Shown here piece after piece: positions 35,721-48,458 of a stretch of 64,000 bases of DNA. The translations under genes and the position numbers were made by a program. This DNA comes from Desarmillaria ectypa. Taxonomy: Eukaryota > Basidiomycota > Agaricomycetes > Agaricales > Physalacriaceae. The stretch lies in contig JAUDYN010000003.1 in assembly GCA_030407005.1 (NCBI GenBank), positions 4,092,001 through 4,156,000 of the forward strand, written 5' to 3'. Each line of letters opens with the position of its first letter. The stretch's first letter is position 1. The notes below the pieces were generated by a model. That model did no database searches, was not told where the DNA came from, and was given only the letters and a program-made list of their open reading frames with translations.

Positions 35721-37800
35721 AATGACCTTGTTCCACGTAGCTACCCTCTGTCCACTACTACTATTGGTCCCGGTAGATGCTGCGGATTGAAGCTGAAGGC
35801 TGAATGAGATTTATTCTGCCTAATGCAATTATCCGGCGGCCTGATGGCTGGACCATAGTTGGCTTAACTCGCATTCACCACAGAAACCCGTACGAAGCTA
35901 TTCACGGAAACGTACGCATCCAAAGTGAATGCACAGGGAGTTCTATGACGGCGCAAGTCACACGTTCCACAGGACAAGTGCAAAGACATATTTTTCCTTT
36001 ACTTAGACATGATATTTCAGGTGGGGCGATCTCATAGTGTCAAGTATACTTTTTTCGCATATCGGACAAGACGCGGCTGCTTCGGGTAGTTATTTCCTCC
36101 CTTTCGCCCTGATGATGTTCCAATGTGGGGTATACGACCGCACGGGAACGCTTCCAAGCCATTATCTACCTGTGAACTCGGTGGTTGTTCAGTCGTGGTA
36201 ACTTCTTCGTAATATGATGGTAGGCAAATAAGTACCTGTTGGGCGGGCGAGCACTATGTCTTCTATCATCAGATATGATAATGTATCTCTGTTATGGCAC
36301 CTTCGTAGTGTAATGACTAAAATGCGGTCTTCCCATCTGAAATGAGATGGCGAAGTTGTGGCTGCGCTCCGGGTTCCATTCGATGCTTATGCAGTATGTA
36401 ACAAATAATCCATATACTTGGTGTGACCTTTTTGAATTTTCCCAAGGTACCAGTAGTACTTGCGGAAGTCTCAGTGCGCCCGCAGCAAGTCAATCCGCCG
36501 GGGGTACGTCAAATCCTTACACGAAGACTCGGAGCAGACTTCATGTACTTGAACATATTGGCCATACTAACTTCTACTTGCTTAGTTTACTCATAGTCGC
36601 TCTTATACGATAAAGAACCACAGTATCGATAAGGCATCTTTGAAAAAGTTAACGCATTACCATGGGGCGTTATTTCATTTTTGTTTATCTAAATCATCTT
36701 GTTCATCAATGTTTTATGGAAGATGCGTAAAAAATCCTGGAATGAGGTATAGGGTTTCTCATCCCGCTTCTAGTTTTTCGACATAACCCAGGATAATCTT
36801 TTGCGGTAGTGATTGTCCAATGCGCTGACTCCGACGCTATCATTGGCCATATGATACTTGGAAAGGATTTTGCATTGAAAATCAAGTCAAGAAAAATAAC
36901 ATCTATGAATGGGATGAGACGCGAGTCCTTTCACTATAGTTTTCGGGCACATGTGTATCGGGACTTTTATCCTAGCCTAAAATAGAGACTATAGATTGTC
37001 TGCTATCTATCATGATAATCGTAGCTACTTCGAGCTTCACTAGTCACTGGCCACTGGCCAGGGTCCAGAAATATATTGAGATGTATTGAATATATGACTC
37101 CTGATAGTCTATGCACGAGTCATACATTGCTACGGTATGGAATGTTGTGCAATACAGTCTGGAGTAGCGTACAAAGTTCAAGGCACTCAAAGTTGCGAAT
37201 GTTCCCTTCTTACGGCCAATCGAGGACTCCGGCTTCTAACTACATATAGTAGGACCACGCGCAAACACAAGGTGGTAGAGATTTACGGTCCATGTGTGAG
37301 CTGGCCATCGTGAAGCATGAACAATCACTCAAAACTCCTCGGACATCCAGTAACAATTAGATACAGAAAGATCTCGAAGAGAAACTCCAAACCTCCTCTC
37401 GTATCGCATAAATCCCTCACACTTTCGCGGGAGAAGCTTCTCTTTCTTTAGAGAGCATGTGCGCGTTAGTCAGCAAAGAAGCAGAATACAACATAACCTG
37501 TTTGGGACATGAACGCCCGCGATGTAAATCCGTAGATATCAATAGTGCGGCCAGTGGCCATATTTTCCGGGCTGGATCTCAGACTAAGTGGTTGTCCCAA
37601 TAGCAGGACCATATGCCAGTATTTTCAAATAGAGCTAGAGAGGATAATAACGTAAAAGTTGAAACGCAGGAGGAATGCGTGGCGTCATGACCCAAGAATT
37701 TGAACATCATAGATCTATCCAATTCATAACCATTAGGAAAACTTACGAGTGGTAGTAGCTGTGCTGCTTTTTAATTGGCATATTGAAAGGACGGACAAAA
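35721..37800. other. no supported gene
   Basis: Nothing recognisable on either strand. Confidence 0.45.
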
Positions 37801-37804
37801 GTAA

Positions 37805-37925
37805 ATGAAGGCGGAATGAGGACGATCACGTGATGGAATAAGGCACATTGCATAGAGGTTTTTCCGGTTGTCGTAGGTAGCTTTCCCCCAGGAGGTCAAT
37901 CCATCTATCTAAATCTAAGAGGGTT
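37805..37925 (+). repeat. short dispersed repeat, copy 2 of 3
   Basis: Shares 'gatcacgtgatgg'-like sequence, 'gtttttccggttgtcgtag' and 'tatctatctaa'-like sequence with the copies at 18892-18985 and 58131-58220. The middle differs. Confidence 0.5.
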
Positions 37926-40920
37926 TCCAATGCATGACCCTCGATGCCGGAATGTAGGTGGCAGTAGGTGTATATTTCTCCCAGTAGTGAGCACCTTGAT
38001 TAGTATCTCTGATGCTCTGACTTCCGTTTTAAATCCTAATTTCTTAAGCTCTTCATTCGCTATCCCTACACCTCCTCTAGATCTTCCGGGAATTTCTCCC
38101 TAGATTAGCACATCCCGATGCAAAAGGCGCTAGTCCTTTTCGGATCTTTATATTCACTAATAAATGACCTCTATTACTCGTTCTGCATGATAGAGATCAT
38201 GCTGTTATTTAATATACCTTCCCGAAATCTATGCGGAACCTTGGTAATTTATTTAAGGGGACTAAAGTCAATGTGCTTTCTTCTGGGTACTTGATTGAAT
38301 GATGGTCTATTCTGGGAACGTCAAGTGAACCATATCATCTCATTTTCTCGGTGGGGTGATGCTCTTCTTGTCCCATAGCTTCCAGAAAGATATATAAGGA
38401 TTTTTTTCAATTAAAGCTTTCGCAGACGTTGATTCCGGTTGGCGAGCGAACATATTTGGTCTACATTTTTAGCTTCGGCTCCCGTTAAGAAATTAGTAAT
38501 GACTGGGATCCACTACTGTGTTCGTTGTACAGCTCTTGTCCAAGCTTGCGTTAACGCTTTTCCCACTGTTACGGGCGATCCACTTTTCGGACTCTGTTAT
38601 CAACGTGTTCATCTGTGAGTTGGTCATTGGACCTCGGGTCGGGCACGAAGTCGTAATCACAAGGTAACGCAAAGAAGTTCTTTGTCGCATGTGCCTACAG
38701 AAATCAGAGAGTCAAGGGTTCGGTTTTGATGTCACGACGTTGTTTTGAAGAACTTATCTGGACACGGCCCACTGTCGAGTGAAGATACAGGAACACTATT
38801 TAGTATATGTGAAGTAAATCCCGGTTTATGAACAGTGTAGTGTTCGTAGGGACTATACGGCCATTTTGTTATTAAATACAATTGTTCATCCGAGAAGAGG
38901 TAAGCACATTATCCTTGCTCTACAAGATAGAATTAGGGTCGACGTCCCGATAAGAAAGAGTATGTTATGACGTCCGATTTGGCAGGGGCGGAGAAGGTGT
39001 GGCGGAACGAAACTTGGGCCAAGGCCAGTTTTCCGTTCGGGAATAATAGACATGAAGAAGCTTTTTAGGACGACTGATATGAAGTCTGTTGTTCGTGGAT
39101 GATCGATTTGTGGAGCTCTGGGAGATACATTCATCGGTGGAGTTAGCAGTTTCTTGAGCAGTTTCTAGAACTCGGTGGTGATGGAAAATGTAATATTGTT
39201 CCGCTTATCTTGCGACCTTGGTTCGCATCCCGGGAATATGCGACTTGTATGATGGAGGTGGCGTCGTCATGTTTGATGTCGCAAGGTCATTGTAGGCACA
39301 GTGAAAACAGTCAACCGAACGTTTGCATACAAGTCCTTCTGTGTCAGCATGGAGCGGTAGTCAGCAGTCAGGCGACTTACACGTTGACGAATAGCAATAC
39401 AGTTTACATCGGCCAGCCACGCCAGGGCGGACCGTGGATATAGGAGAAAAACCAGGTCAGTGGCTCGGACCAATTATTCAACTGATAACGGGCATAAACG
39501 AGCGAGTGCTGTATAATTACGATCAGTTCGAATGTCTTGTAACGTGCAATCATCCTGGACCGTATCATTCGTAGAAAATCTGAATGATTACCTCATTCGA
39601 ATCGAATTTTTAAACAATGTGCAACCTAAAATTGGTAGACAAACGACGTTCGTGATTAATAAGTGCTGATAACTGGTTTTTTTAATCGTATCTTTCCTTC
39701 TCCATTGCACACAAACACGCTTCAGGGTCTTAGTGTAGCTCTGAAGCTTTATGGGCCCGAATTGGAGCTCAACTTCATTTGATACTTTCCGTATATCCGG
39801 ACAGTATCACGTCCAAATTTTCATTAATTAGTTCTCATAATGTACGAGCACGAGAACAATCAGACCAACACTGTGATGGATAAGTGCATGCTTGCGGCTG
39901 AAAGCTCCACCAATCGGAGCAACTCTTTCCTGAACAATTCACCAGAGTACATCTCAAGACCGTATCCGAGAAGTTGTAAGAGAAGTTCTTCTACAGGCCA
40001 GACAGGTCGATAAACCCTTGATAGAATTCCCAGCCTCTCGGAGACGAAATTCCGGGTTACGTAAGGGTTCCCTTCGAAGAGTGCAAAGATTTGGCGACAA
40101 ATATGAGAGGGTCTCCCGCCCAACAGCAGTATTTAATCCGCTCGGGCATTACGCACGCTGCGGGAGCGGGTGTCGCTAAGTTAGCGTCTAAAATTGAATG
40201 GTGTGGCAGTACGCTCTAGAAGAACACGTGAGATGAAGTCACGGCAGCACGAAACCAATTCAACGTTGAATACAAACCTTCACCACATTCTGCTGGCACC
40301 ACTCTCATGACAATAATTCTCTTTGTGACGATCCTCAGCTGACTACCGAAGGCCAAGGCCGCCAGCCAAGATGAAGCCTTTCAGATTACCATACTAGGTG
40401 CCGAGCAAAACGGGTCGACTGGGTAGCGACATGAAATCGTTGTCCGCAACTCACCAGAGCCCTGGGACTCGGACATCATTTTACAGACGATTTAAATCCT
40501 TACAATAACCATTATTTCGTCTTCTAATCATGATATCGAACCCGAGCTCTGCAATACTGCGCACTCGAAATCATTTCGTGATAGTACATGATTGACAGAT
40601 ATTCTAGTTCTGACTACACAAACACCCAACTATTGGTCTATTCACGTCAGTATTCAATCAAGCGCTGCTACCCAAATCTCGTGCCTTTTCAAATTCGATT
40701 TTTATAGCAGTCCGAAGATGGCTCGACGCGAAGCTGCGAGTCGAGTCAAACTGTACAAACTGTACACCGGCTTGATGTGATGGGAAAGGGTAGTTGCCTA
40801 GAAAGGTCTAGTAACCAATCTGGATTTCCCCCTCAATTTATCTTAACCCATTTTAGGTATCAGCGTGAAGAGATCTCGAGACGGCCCTTCCCGATATATA
40901 GTCCGTCAGCTGGGTATCCC
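37926..40920. other. no supported gene
   Basis: No gene I can support. A minus-strand frame at about 39833-40135 has a coding-like amphipathic sequence but no ATG, motif or partner exon. Confidence 0.4.
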
Positions 40921-40921
40921 C

Positions 40922-40937
40922 TAAATAAATAGCAGGC
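40922..40937 (+). promoter_or_regulatory. TATA-like element of small zinc-knuckle-like gene 2
   Basis: 'taaataaatagcaggc' lies about 95 to 110 bp upstream of the ATG at 41032. The A/T-rich core followed by 'agcaggc' matches 'gataaaaagcaggc' before copy 3. Confidence 0.5.
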
Positions 40938-41031
40938 GTAACTGGAACTGATAAAAATGCAGACGATCTTTCTACATTCAAGTTCCCCAACTCGCACCTA
41001 CGCAGGTATTACTCTCCCTCTGCTAATAACC

Positions 41032-41193
41032 ATGTGCACTTCATCATCATTTTCTGTCCCAATCTTGGGACACGAAACGTTACATGCGAGACCGGTCTTA
41101 ACTACACCTGTGCCGACCCGTAGAACCAGCGAGCCTCAATGCTGTCATTGTGGGTGGAGGGGCGCACATGCTCCTGGATGCCCCTTCAAGTAA
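41032..41193 (+). CDS. small CCHC zinc-knuckle-like protein, family copy 2
   Basis: 53-residue member of the unrecognised family, the shortest of the three. It starts MCTSSSF, like copy 1. Its middle part (residues 8-33) is unrelated in sequence to copy 1 and rich in Pro, Thr and Arg. The tail 'EPQCCHCGWRGAHAPGCPF' plus Lys is identical in protein to copy 1. Cysteines 37 and 40, H46 and C50 form the C-x2-C-x5-H-x3-C motif. Across the 19 shared tail residues, the three genes differ only at third codon positions, which argues for selection on the protein. A probable 57-bp intron (41213-41269) starts 19 bp after the stop. An in-frame ATG 25 codons upstream is ignored because it is not conserved. 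Confidence 0.8.
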   Translation: MCTSSSFSVPILGHETLHARPVLTTPVPTRRTSEPQCCHCGWRGAHAPGCPFK

Positions 41194-41212
41194 CGAATGA
41201 AATCAGGATTCC

Positions 41213-41269
41213 GTGCGCATTTATTTCTTCTTCTTCCTTGCCGTCACTTACCATAACCCTCGTCATCAG
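41213..41269 (+). other. probable 3'-UTR intron of small gene copy 2
   Basis: The donor 'gtgcgc' follows 'gattcc', a branch-like 'cacttac' is present, and the acceptor is 'catcag'. Flanking and internal sequence align with the copy 3 intron: 'attccgtg' at the start, 'cttcttcctt', 'gccgtc.cttac' and 'catcag' at the end. Confidence 0.45.
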
Positions 41270-41422
41270 ATACCTTACCCACACCACTGTTTTGCAAACA
41301 TCGCTATATTTTCTTTCTGTTATCACGACCGCATTTTTTTCTGCTGCACACATATCTTAACATACTTTTTTTGTCCCCGCCCCTCATCTTGTATCACCCT
41401 TTCTACGTCCTAGAATTGTAGC

Positions 41423-41602
41423 ATGTCAGTCCCGTTCTGTCGCTACCCAGCCAATCATACAACTGCACCCGGCGAGCCCAAGATCGTGCCTGTTCTATCG
41501 TGGGATCTTCTATTCCGCAATCTCTCCCTGGGAGACACCAAGAAAAATCTGTGGGAAAGGTTCCTCACATGCCGCCATTCAGTACGTTTGAATCATTCCT
41601 GA
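41423..41602 (+). CDS. hypothetical short open reading frame
   Basis: 59-codon frame with an ATG, beginning 'MSVPFCRYPANHTTAPGEPK' and containing 'SWDLLFRNLSL'. It lies about 230 bp after the stop of small gene copy 2. A possible GT donor (gtacgt) lies six codons before its stop, and other frames stay open downstream to about 41855. It may be the first exon of an unrecognised gene or chance. No family is recognised. Confidence 0.2.
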   Translation: MSVPFCRYPANHTTAPGEPKIVPVLSWDLLFRNLSLGDTKKNLWERFLTCRHSVRLNHS

Positions 41603-42752
41603 AGAAGCACTTGAAGAAAAGAGGTCGATCGGCCGACTGTTGTTCAACCGAACCTTGGCTCCGAACAATAAGCGTGGTATCCCCTGCCGGACCGATGACT
41701 TAACTCTCAGCTCCGAAATCACTATGGCGACAATGGGGTCAGACTTTAACTACCAACCTGCCCTCCGACGCGCTCTGGGAGTCACTATGGTACCAATCAC
41801 TCACACTACCAGCAGCTCCACATTACAGATTATTGACCTTACTTTTATAACATAGAATCCTTTCGCATTCGAATCCTACTCCAATGCACGTTCCCTGCTT
41901 TATCAGAGAATTCGCGATCGGACTTGTGACGCGATTTCGGGTTTCCACAGACGTCGGTATCATTGCAATTTGGGAATGCCCGCACATAGAATATCATTTC
42001 CTTACACTGCTCCGTGCGTTCTTTCCAAGCAGAGATACTCTAATCTTGTCCTGGTAAAAATACACATCGCCGTGGAGCGGTCATTTCCGATACGAGCATG
42101 AGCTGGAATGTCTATAATTAATGAACATATTCAACCCGACTGATCGACAAGATGGGGTTGTATTTTCGGGAGACGATCAGTTTCAATTCGCGTCAAAATA
42201 TCTGCTCAGATGACCCCACTCTGCCGGAAGGAACAGAATTCAAATAACGTGGGAGTATCACATCGTACGGGAGCATGGGAAATAAAAATAGTAAATGCAG
42301 AAATGGTCCTTCAGAACAGCAACCTTGCGATAAATTTCTCACGTTCTCCTTAACGGCCCAAGTGGAAATAAATCTTAGTCGAAAATGAAATAGTGTACGT
42401 ATTAGAATACCGTATCTCATTTTACACCACCAGTTGCATGGAGGAGACCGACTTGGGTACATGACCATTACTGTTGATACGATGATAATGATTAGTAAGA
42501 ATAAAATGCAGGAGCGTAAGCAGTCGAAATCAAATTCGTGCAACAATCTCATACTATCTTCAGCAATAGATGTACCGCCATTTTGCGGCGTATCCAAAGC
42601 TTGAGACTCCACAGTCAAATCCGACTCAGTATCAGAAGCATGGGGACTTGCGGAAAGGAATAGCGTCGATTTGGTTTCCGTAAGAGAATCATCTTCAAGT
42701 TGAGATGGTCTAATAATAATCAAAAACCAGGGTACCCATATTGCGAACATGC
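41603..42752. other. no supported gene
   Basis: Nothing firm between the short frame and the 3' end of the crotonase gene. An open frame overlapping the gene end on minus is a by-product of its last exons. Confidence 0.45.
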
Positions 42753-43925
42753 CTACAACTTTGCAATCGCGCTCGGGTTCTTCCAGACCGGGGACCGTTT
42801 CTTTACGACATATCAGCATCATTAGGTCAAGAAAGATACTAAACCCACTTCGACAAAAGCCCTCAAGCCTTCCTAAATTAACGTACCAGTCATCAGTGAG
42901 ATATTAATAAGAACAAAAGCCCACTTACCTTCAAGTTTTCACCTCCCAAGAAAAGCCCGCTGCTCTCTGCACTCCATGCTGCATCCAATACGGAACGATT
43001 GCTGTCTTCAGCGAGGATGAGCGCTCTCTTCGTAGTTTGTACTGAATCAGGAGAGCATTTCTCGACCAATTCCTTTGCGTATCCGAGAGCCGTCGGCAAG
43101 ACAGACAACGGAGGTGTCAGCGCATTGATACTAATCACGGACAATATCAGAAAAAAAGAAAGGTAAGCAATCAGCCCAAATGACTCACAAACCGAACCTC
43201 TCATAGGCATCCTTTGCCATTATCGTCTTACCGAGGAGCAACATCTCGCTAGCTCGCTAAGAAAATAAAATTTGAGGGCGTTAGGCCCGAAACTCTAAAA
43301 ACTTGAAGCGAACAAGTAACATACCTGATGTCCAGCAATACGCGCTAACCGAGGTATACCTGATAATAGAATTGTTACTATGAATCAATCCCAAGCTGAT
43401 GCAGCGCACCTCCTTGAAGAGCTACCACGCCCCTCCTCACTTCTGGCAAAGCAAACTTTGCCTTCTCATCCGCAATAACTAGGTCGCAATTCAACAGAAT
43501 TTCCATCCCCCCACCGTATGCACCCCCATTAACAGCAGCAATGATAGGTTTGGTGGTGAGCCTCCTGGAAATGCTCGCAAATCCATACTTATTCGCACTA
43601 ATGTCTATCTGATCGCTTGACGCAGCACGAACAAGACGACTATCCCACCCCTTCAGATCTGCTCCAGCACAGAACATGCGTCCAGTCCCTGTCAAAACCA
43701 GAACCCTAACGCAAATTCTATCAACGTCAGGACGGAAACAAAACGACACAAGACTGACCACAACTCCCTCTCACGCTCGAACCAATCGAGCACAGCGCGC
43801 AGCTCATCCGCGAGCTCGATGGTGACAGAGTTGAGGGCATCGGGGCGGTTCAGGGTAAGCAGGAGAACGTGGGGGGAAGGGAAGGCGAGGATAAGTTCTG
43901 ACGAATGCGGGGGTGGCGAGGACAT
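42753..43925 (-). CDS. enoyl-CoA hydratase/isomerase (crotonase superfamily)
   Basis: Intact seven-exon gene on minus: 43925-43759, 43705-43410, 43359-43325, 43256-43189, 43130-42929, 42872-42849 and 42800-42753. All six introns are GT-AG, 48 to 68 bp. The product is 279 residues, normal for the family. Crotonase features are present: the oxyanion-hole segment 'FCAGADLKGW' at 67-76, 'NGGAYGGGME' at 115-124, and 'ALPEVRRG' at 141-148. Glu124 and Glu144 occupy the two catalytic glutamate positions of hydratases, so hydration of an enoyl-CoA (or a 3-methylglutaconyl-CoA-type substrate) is plausible. Substrate is not determined. The tail 'NPSAIAKL' ends in AKL, fitting the peroxisomal PTS1 consensus [SAC][KRH][LM]. 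This tail depends on the short last exon; reading through intron 6 would instead end the protein early without AKL. No TATA box is evident upstream. Confidence 0.92.
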
Positions 43926-46900
43926 AACGGGGAAAACGAGGGAAAAATGGATAATAAATGATGATCTGGTTCGATAGGATATCGGACCGGTATACCGAGC
44001 TGACGATTGCTCTTTTTTGTTGTCCCTCTGCGTCGCAACCGCGCAGATAGACTACAAATCTACAAGACGATCCAAACTATTATTTCACTCTAGTTACACG
44101 GCTACAACTCATGAATTTCCTCCCCTTCGTGCTTTCCCCTTCTCGGATAATTCTGGGATGCAAATTTCAATTTGCCTTCCTTTCCAAAAAGGCTATGTAA
44201 ACTTCTTATGCCAAATAATAGTATGAACTCCTAGCGTGTGTACCCGTATTTTCTGAAGAAAGTAACGAATAACTTTCCTTTTAACAGCTGACCCAAGAAC
44301 TGATCCGATGCTGAGTAGGCACACTGTACAGCCTGTATATGATAAAGAACAATCAGAATGAAATCCTTCTCATATATGCAGCATCAAGGTAGGAATAGTG
44401 CACCGAGTCCGAGAAGCTCGATGTTGACTTGAACGAGAGTGATGATCAGGAAGCGATAAAGACCGTCAGGCATGAGTGTGGTGGCAACCATCAATCCGTA
44501 TTCCAAAAACACTGCTAGATAAGACAATCATCTCTGTGTTGAAGAAATCGTGTCCTCGAACAGCGTATGCGTTGGAGATAGAGTAGCAGAAGATATGATG
44601 AAGATACAAACGTAGACCCGCATACCATACAGATACATTGGCTCAGAGGATACAGGCCTCGTCGTTGTCCCGTGGATAATCGAAGAAGACCCACGTTGTT
44701 CTACATCAGCCAGAAGATCGCTTCTGCCCCAAAGTTCCGGTTCCATGAGAGAAAGGTATGTATCGGTGGAAGAGATAATCGTGCGAATAGGTGAACAGGG
44801 GTACAATCATTAGACGCTCCAAAGATTGCCATGATATAGGAGGATCTCGGTTCTATGCCAGACAATGCTACCCTTGAGCCGAGCTCAGGGTAGAGTAGCG
44901 CTGACTTTTCCCTGGAACAGAAGTTCTTCGCTAACAGTGATGGGAAGGCCGGTTAAATTCGTACAAGGCTCGGAGAAAGCGGGAGAAAAGTCACTTTGTA
45001 TTGTCAGTAGGAGATGTTCCTTACATTATCATGCGTTTTGTACCTTGCACCTGGGTTATCTGATAACAGGAGTATAAGATAGGTATTTCGAAGAATGGAA
45101 CGTCGTCAGCCTTTCGAGGTTCGAGTAAGGAAGCGAAAATTGCCTTGCAAGCAGGTCCAAAGTCACATTTTGACTTGTTCTCACTGTCAAGTAGGAGATT
45201 CAGAACGGAGTCGGGGACTGCTGGGAATATCTATACTTATGTATGAGACTATAGAGTCGTGATTTTTAGCTATTAAGATAGGGATACTATAGAAATTGTA
45301 TCCGGGAAGATTCAGTCATGAATAGTCTTTTGCGATTGGTTAAACATGACTCAGAGCGACAAGAAAGGGAGGGGTGACGTTGTGAATGAGATTTGGTATC
45401 ACCAGTTGGTACCAGTGGATACGGTGGTGGACGCGAATAAGTCTTAGTCCAGGCGGGGTTTGTAGGCGATTCTCCATGAAAGCATACGTCCTCGTCCTCA
45501 TCACTTGATGGTGAGCTTGAGCACCAACACTAAGATATTTTGAACTGCGAATTTCGTAAAACCGGTCCAACGCACTCAAAGGAGCTAACCGTCTACCTGC
45601 GAAAAAAGTGAGATCGGTTAAATCGCAAAGACACAAATGGAAGGCAACACTCACAAGGGCAGTGAAAATAATGTTGTATTATGGAAAATGAGAAATGAGA
45701 AACCTTCGTAGGTCTCGGTCCGCCCGTGAGGCTGTGAAGCACGCGTTACTCAAAGAAGGTCCTAATTGCAAGAAATAATGACCACGTAATCGGCCTGGGG
45801 ATCCACGAACACATCTCCACGAGAAATAAAGGGCCTTACGGAAAGAATAGAAAAACTGACCGCGCGGAACTTAATGCACCCGGTATCCTCCATCATTTGA
45901 CTACCGACCCCTGCCTAGCTTTCTTATGCAAAGGCCTATGCTGATGATGAGGGCAGAGGTTTGGTAGACATTCGATAACATCTGCACGAGGCATCCAAGT
46001 GTTGGTCATGTATCCATGAATCACTGAGCAATTGCCAATCGGAACTTTTGTGTATGGATTAGCTTCCAATCCTCCCCCACAATGATAAGCATATGCTTAC
46101 AATGTCTTGAACCGACCGTGTGAAGGGGTCGCTGAAAGCTCTATCTACCTCAAGAAACCAGGAACTCGTCCAAATTCCGTTCGAGATATGTTCAGAACAA
46201 GAAACGTCTCGGCAAGATCTCAGGATCTAACTTCCAAGGTTTGGAAATGGCAGAAGCTTCCACCTGCCGGTATGGTACTTTTCGGAAACGGAGTCCAGGG
46301 TTAACGAAGTCATCAGCCTATTCCATACCGTACGGAAGATGGATGTCACGTTGGTAGCGCGGAAAGAGTGATTGTCAAAGGAGTAGCTGCATAAAGATAT
46401 CGACCGGGACCGGAAACTGCCACACAACAATGAAAATTTATTGTCTTGGTCCTGAGAAGTAGTAGTTGCAGGTACCACACCGATCAAGGATCAAGGATCA
46501 AGCACAGAGCGATCAGGGATGTCGCGGTGAATCGGTTTAGCCAGGGAAACTGAAGATTCAGGACCATACATACAATTATATCATTTAACAGGCACAAGAA
46601 AGACCTGTACCATAGAAAGGTCTCGCATGCAGATGGCCGACAGCTAGGTGGTGTTCTTGGACCCAGAACAAGGTCTGGATTCTGCATAGTTGACATTAGG
46701 AGTGAAAAAGTCTGCGAGTTGTTCCATGGCACCCGCGAACTCGGTTGCGACCAAGAACGCTCACAGAAATGAGATAATTGCCGTAGGCTTTCACCGCAAT
46801 TGGTCCTTTTGAGGCGAAGTCCGAGTCGGAATCGTCTCTTCTCGTACGATCAGTGACATTCTGAGGAAAGAATCACAAGGCTTATATACCTGGTTTCGGA

Positions 46901-48458
46901 AGTGAATGGATGAGGGACGTACGCTTGAGGCTCAAGACCATAGTCAAGGTCGGGAGCAGAGCCTTTTTATTCAGCAACACAGACATCAAAGAACGTACCA
47001 TTATACCCATACCGAGAAGGAAATCATCATGACTCGATCTACACGAGGTTCGCGGAACACTGGCTGAAGGAAGGCAGACCATGCGGTTTACCATCGTGCC
47101 CGTTTTATGTTGGACGTTCTAAGCCCCCCATCCTCATCGCCAACGAAGCAGATCATCAGTTCACCATATCAGCGAACAACCACAGTGCTGTCGAAGAGAG
47201 TCGCCGTTGGCAAATCCCTAGTGAATATAAACGGCCATTATACCTGTTGTAGACGAGGAGGAATATCGACTTTGGCTCCAGCATCTTACCCGAGCGTAGC
47301 GATCATTCACCAACACGACCAGTGACAACGAGATCAAAGAGGGGTTCTCAAGCCTCTCCGATGGCAACCACTTCAACCTCTGTGATTCAGAAGAGTGGCT
47401 CGGGCTTTTTACGTAGCAAAGCATCAAAATGACGATGATGATCATCCATGCGCAGCAGCACGTAACTAATAAAACGGTCTTTGAGTGCTGAAGGGGAGGC
47501 ATTGAATAAGATTAGATAACATCAGGGAGCGTACAACACGGTGATCTTTTGGGAGAGATCTATAAGAGGGAGATGAAGCCTATTACAGGAAAGCTCATCT
47601 TGTACGGAATAGTACGGACGTATCGGCATATGCCCCAGCGAAGTTTAGGGTTTGTAGGGTTTGAATAGGAAGTTTCAATTGAATGAGTTCCGTCCGGTGA
47701 CTTTCCAACAAACATACCTAGGGTCGACAAAACACAAAAACTAACCAAAGCACCGCAGCTGATGAATACAGTCATTCGCGATATTTCGCCACAGCAAATC
47801 ATCAGTACCAGGATCAGGACGCCTCGTAAAGGCCACATGTCCTGAAGCCACGGGACGTCTCACAGTAAGTCTAGATCAGAATCTTTCTCGGTTCAATTTT
47901 AGGTTCACGGGGCGGTCCTACAACTTAGAAAGGAACCGTCACTCAGATGTCCAACGTCAGGGACAAAGAAAAGAGACCGCATCCCATCAAACTCTACAAA
48001 GCCGGAAAGAACGACACAGCCGTTGAAACGAACTGCTTCCTTGCAGTCATATTATAAATCAAGTTAGATCAGCATCATTTATTGTTCGATTAAACAGCGG
48101 TTGAGCTGGTTGACATCGGACGAGGAACACGCAAGGGATCGTCACTGAGAAGTCTCGAAGTGAGAAAGAGAAATCTTGAAAGGAAGGAGAACACAATTCA
48201 TTGGGCGGAATTAGGCGCTAACTGGACAAAAAAAAGATGTAAGAAATATTAATCATGTTCGAGTATCATACAAGCCGAAAGCTATTCAGATTTCGTCATC
48301 CCAATTGCAATAGACCAAAGCGCCGCTCTAACAAGTCAATAAGATCATCACCATCATCACCATCATTACACGGCTAAGATCGTAGGTAATTGTCCGAGCA
48401 CAATTAAAGCTTAAATAAAAACCATTACCGCTAACTTCAACTTTTCTTCATCATTATG
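43926..48458. other. no supported gene; possible decayed gene at 46.2-47.9 kb (minus)
   Basis: 4.5 kb between two intact genes. On the minus strand between about 47840 and 46480 several hydrophobic or coding-like short frames follow each other, with candidate splice sites (for example 'caacaggtataatgg' near 47240). I could not assemble a gene or recognise a family. 48340-48365 is a 'cat/cac' trinucleotide run just 3' of the glycoprotein gene. Confidence 0.4.

Noticed and set aside
42193..42822. 209-codon minus-strand frame overlapping the end of the crotonase gene
   Set aside because: It starts inside the last intron and crosses the terminal exon in a different frame. The splice model explains the conserved C-terminus better.
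46200..47880. Series of minus-strand hydrophobic frames suggesting a multi-exon membrane protein
   Set aside because: I could not join them with consistent splice phases or match them to a family. They are left as a possible decayed gene.
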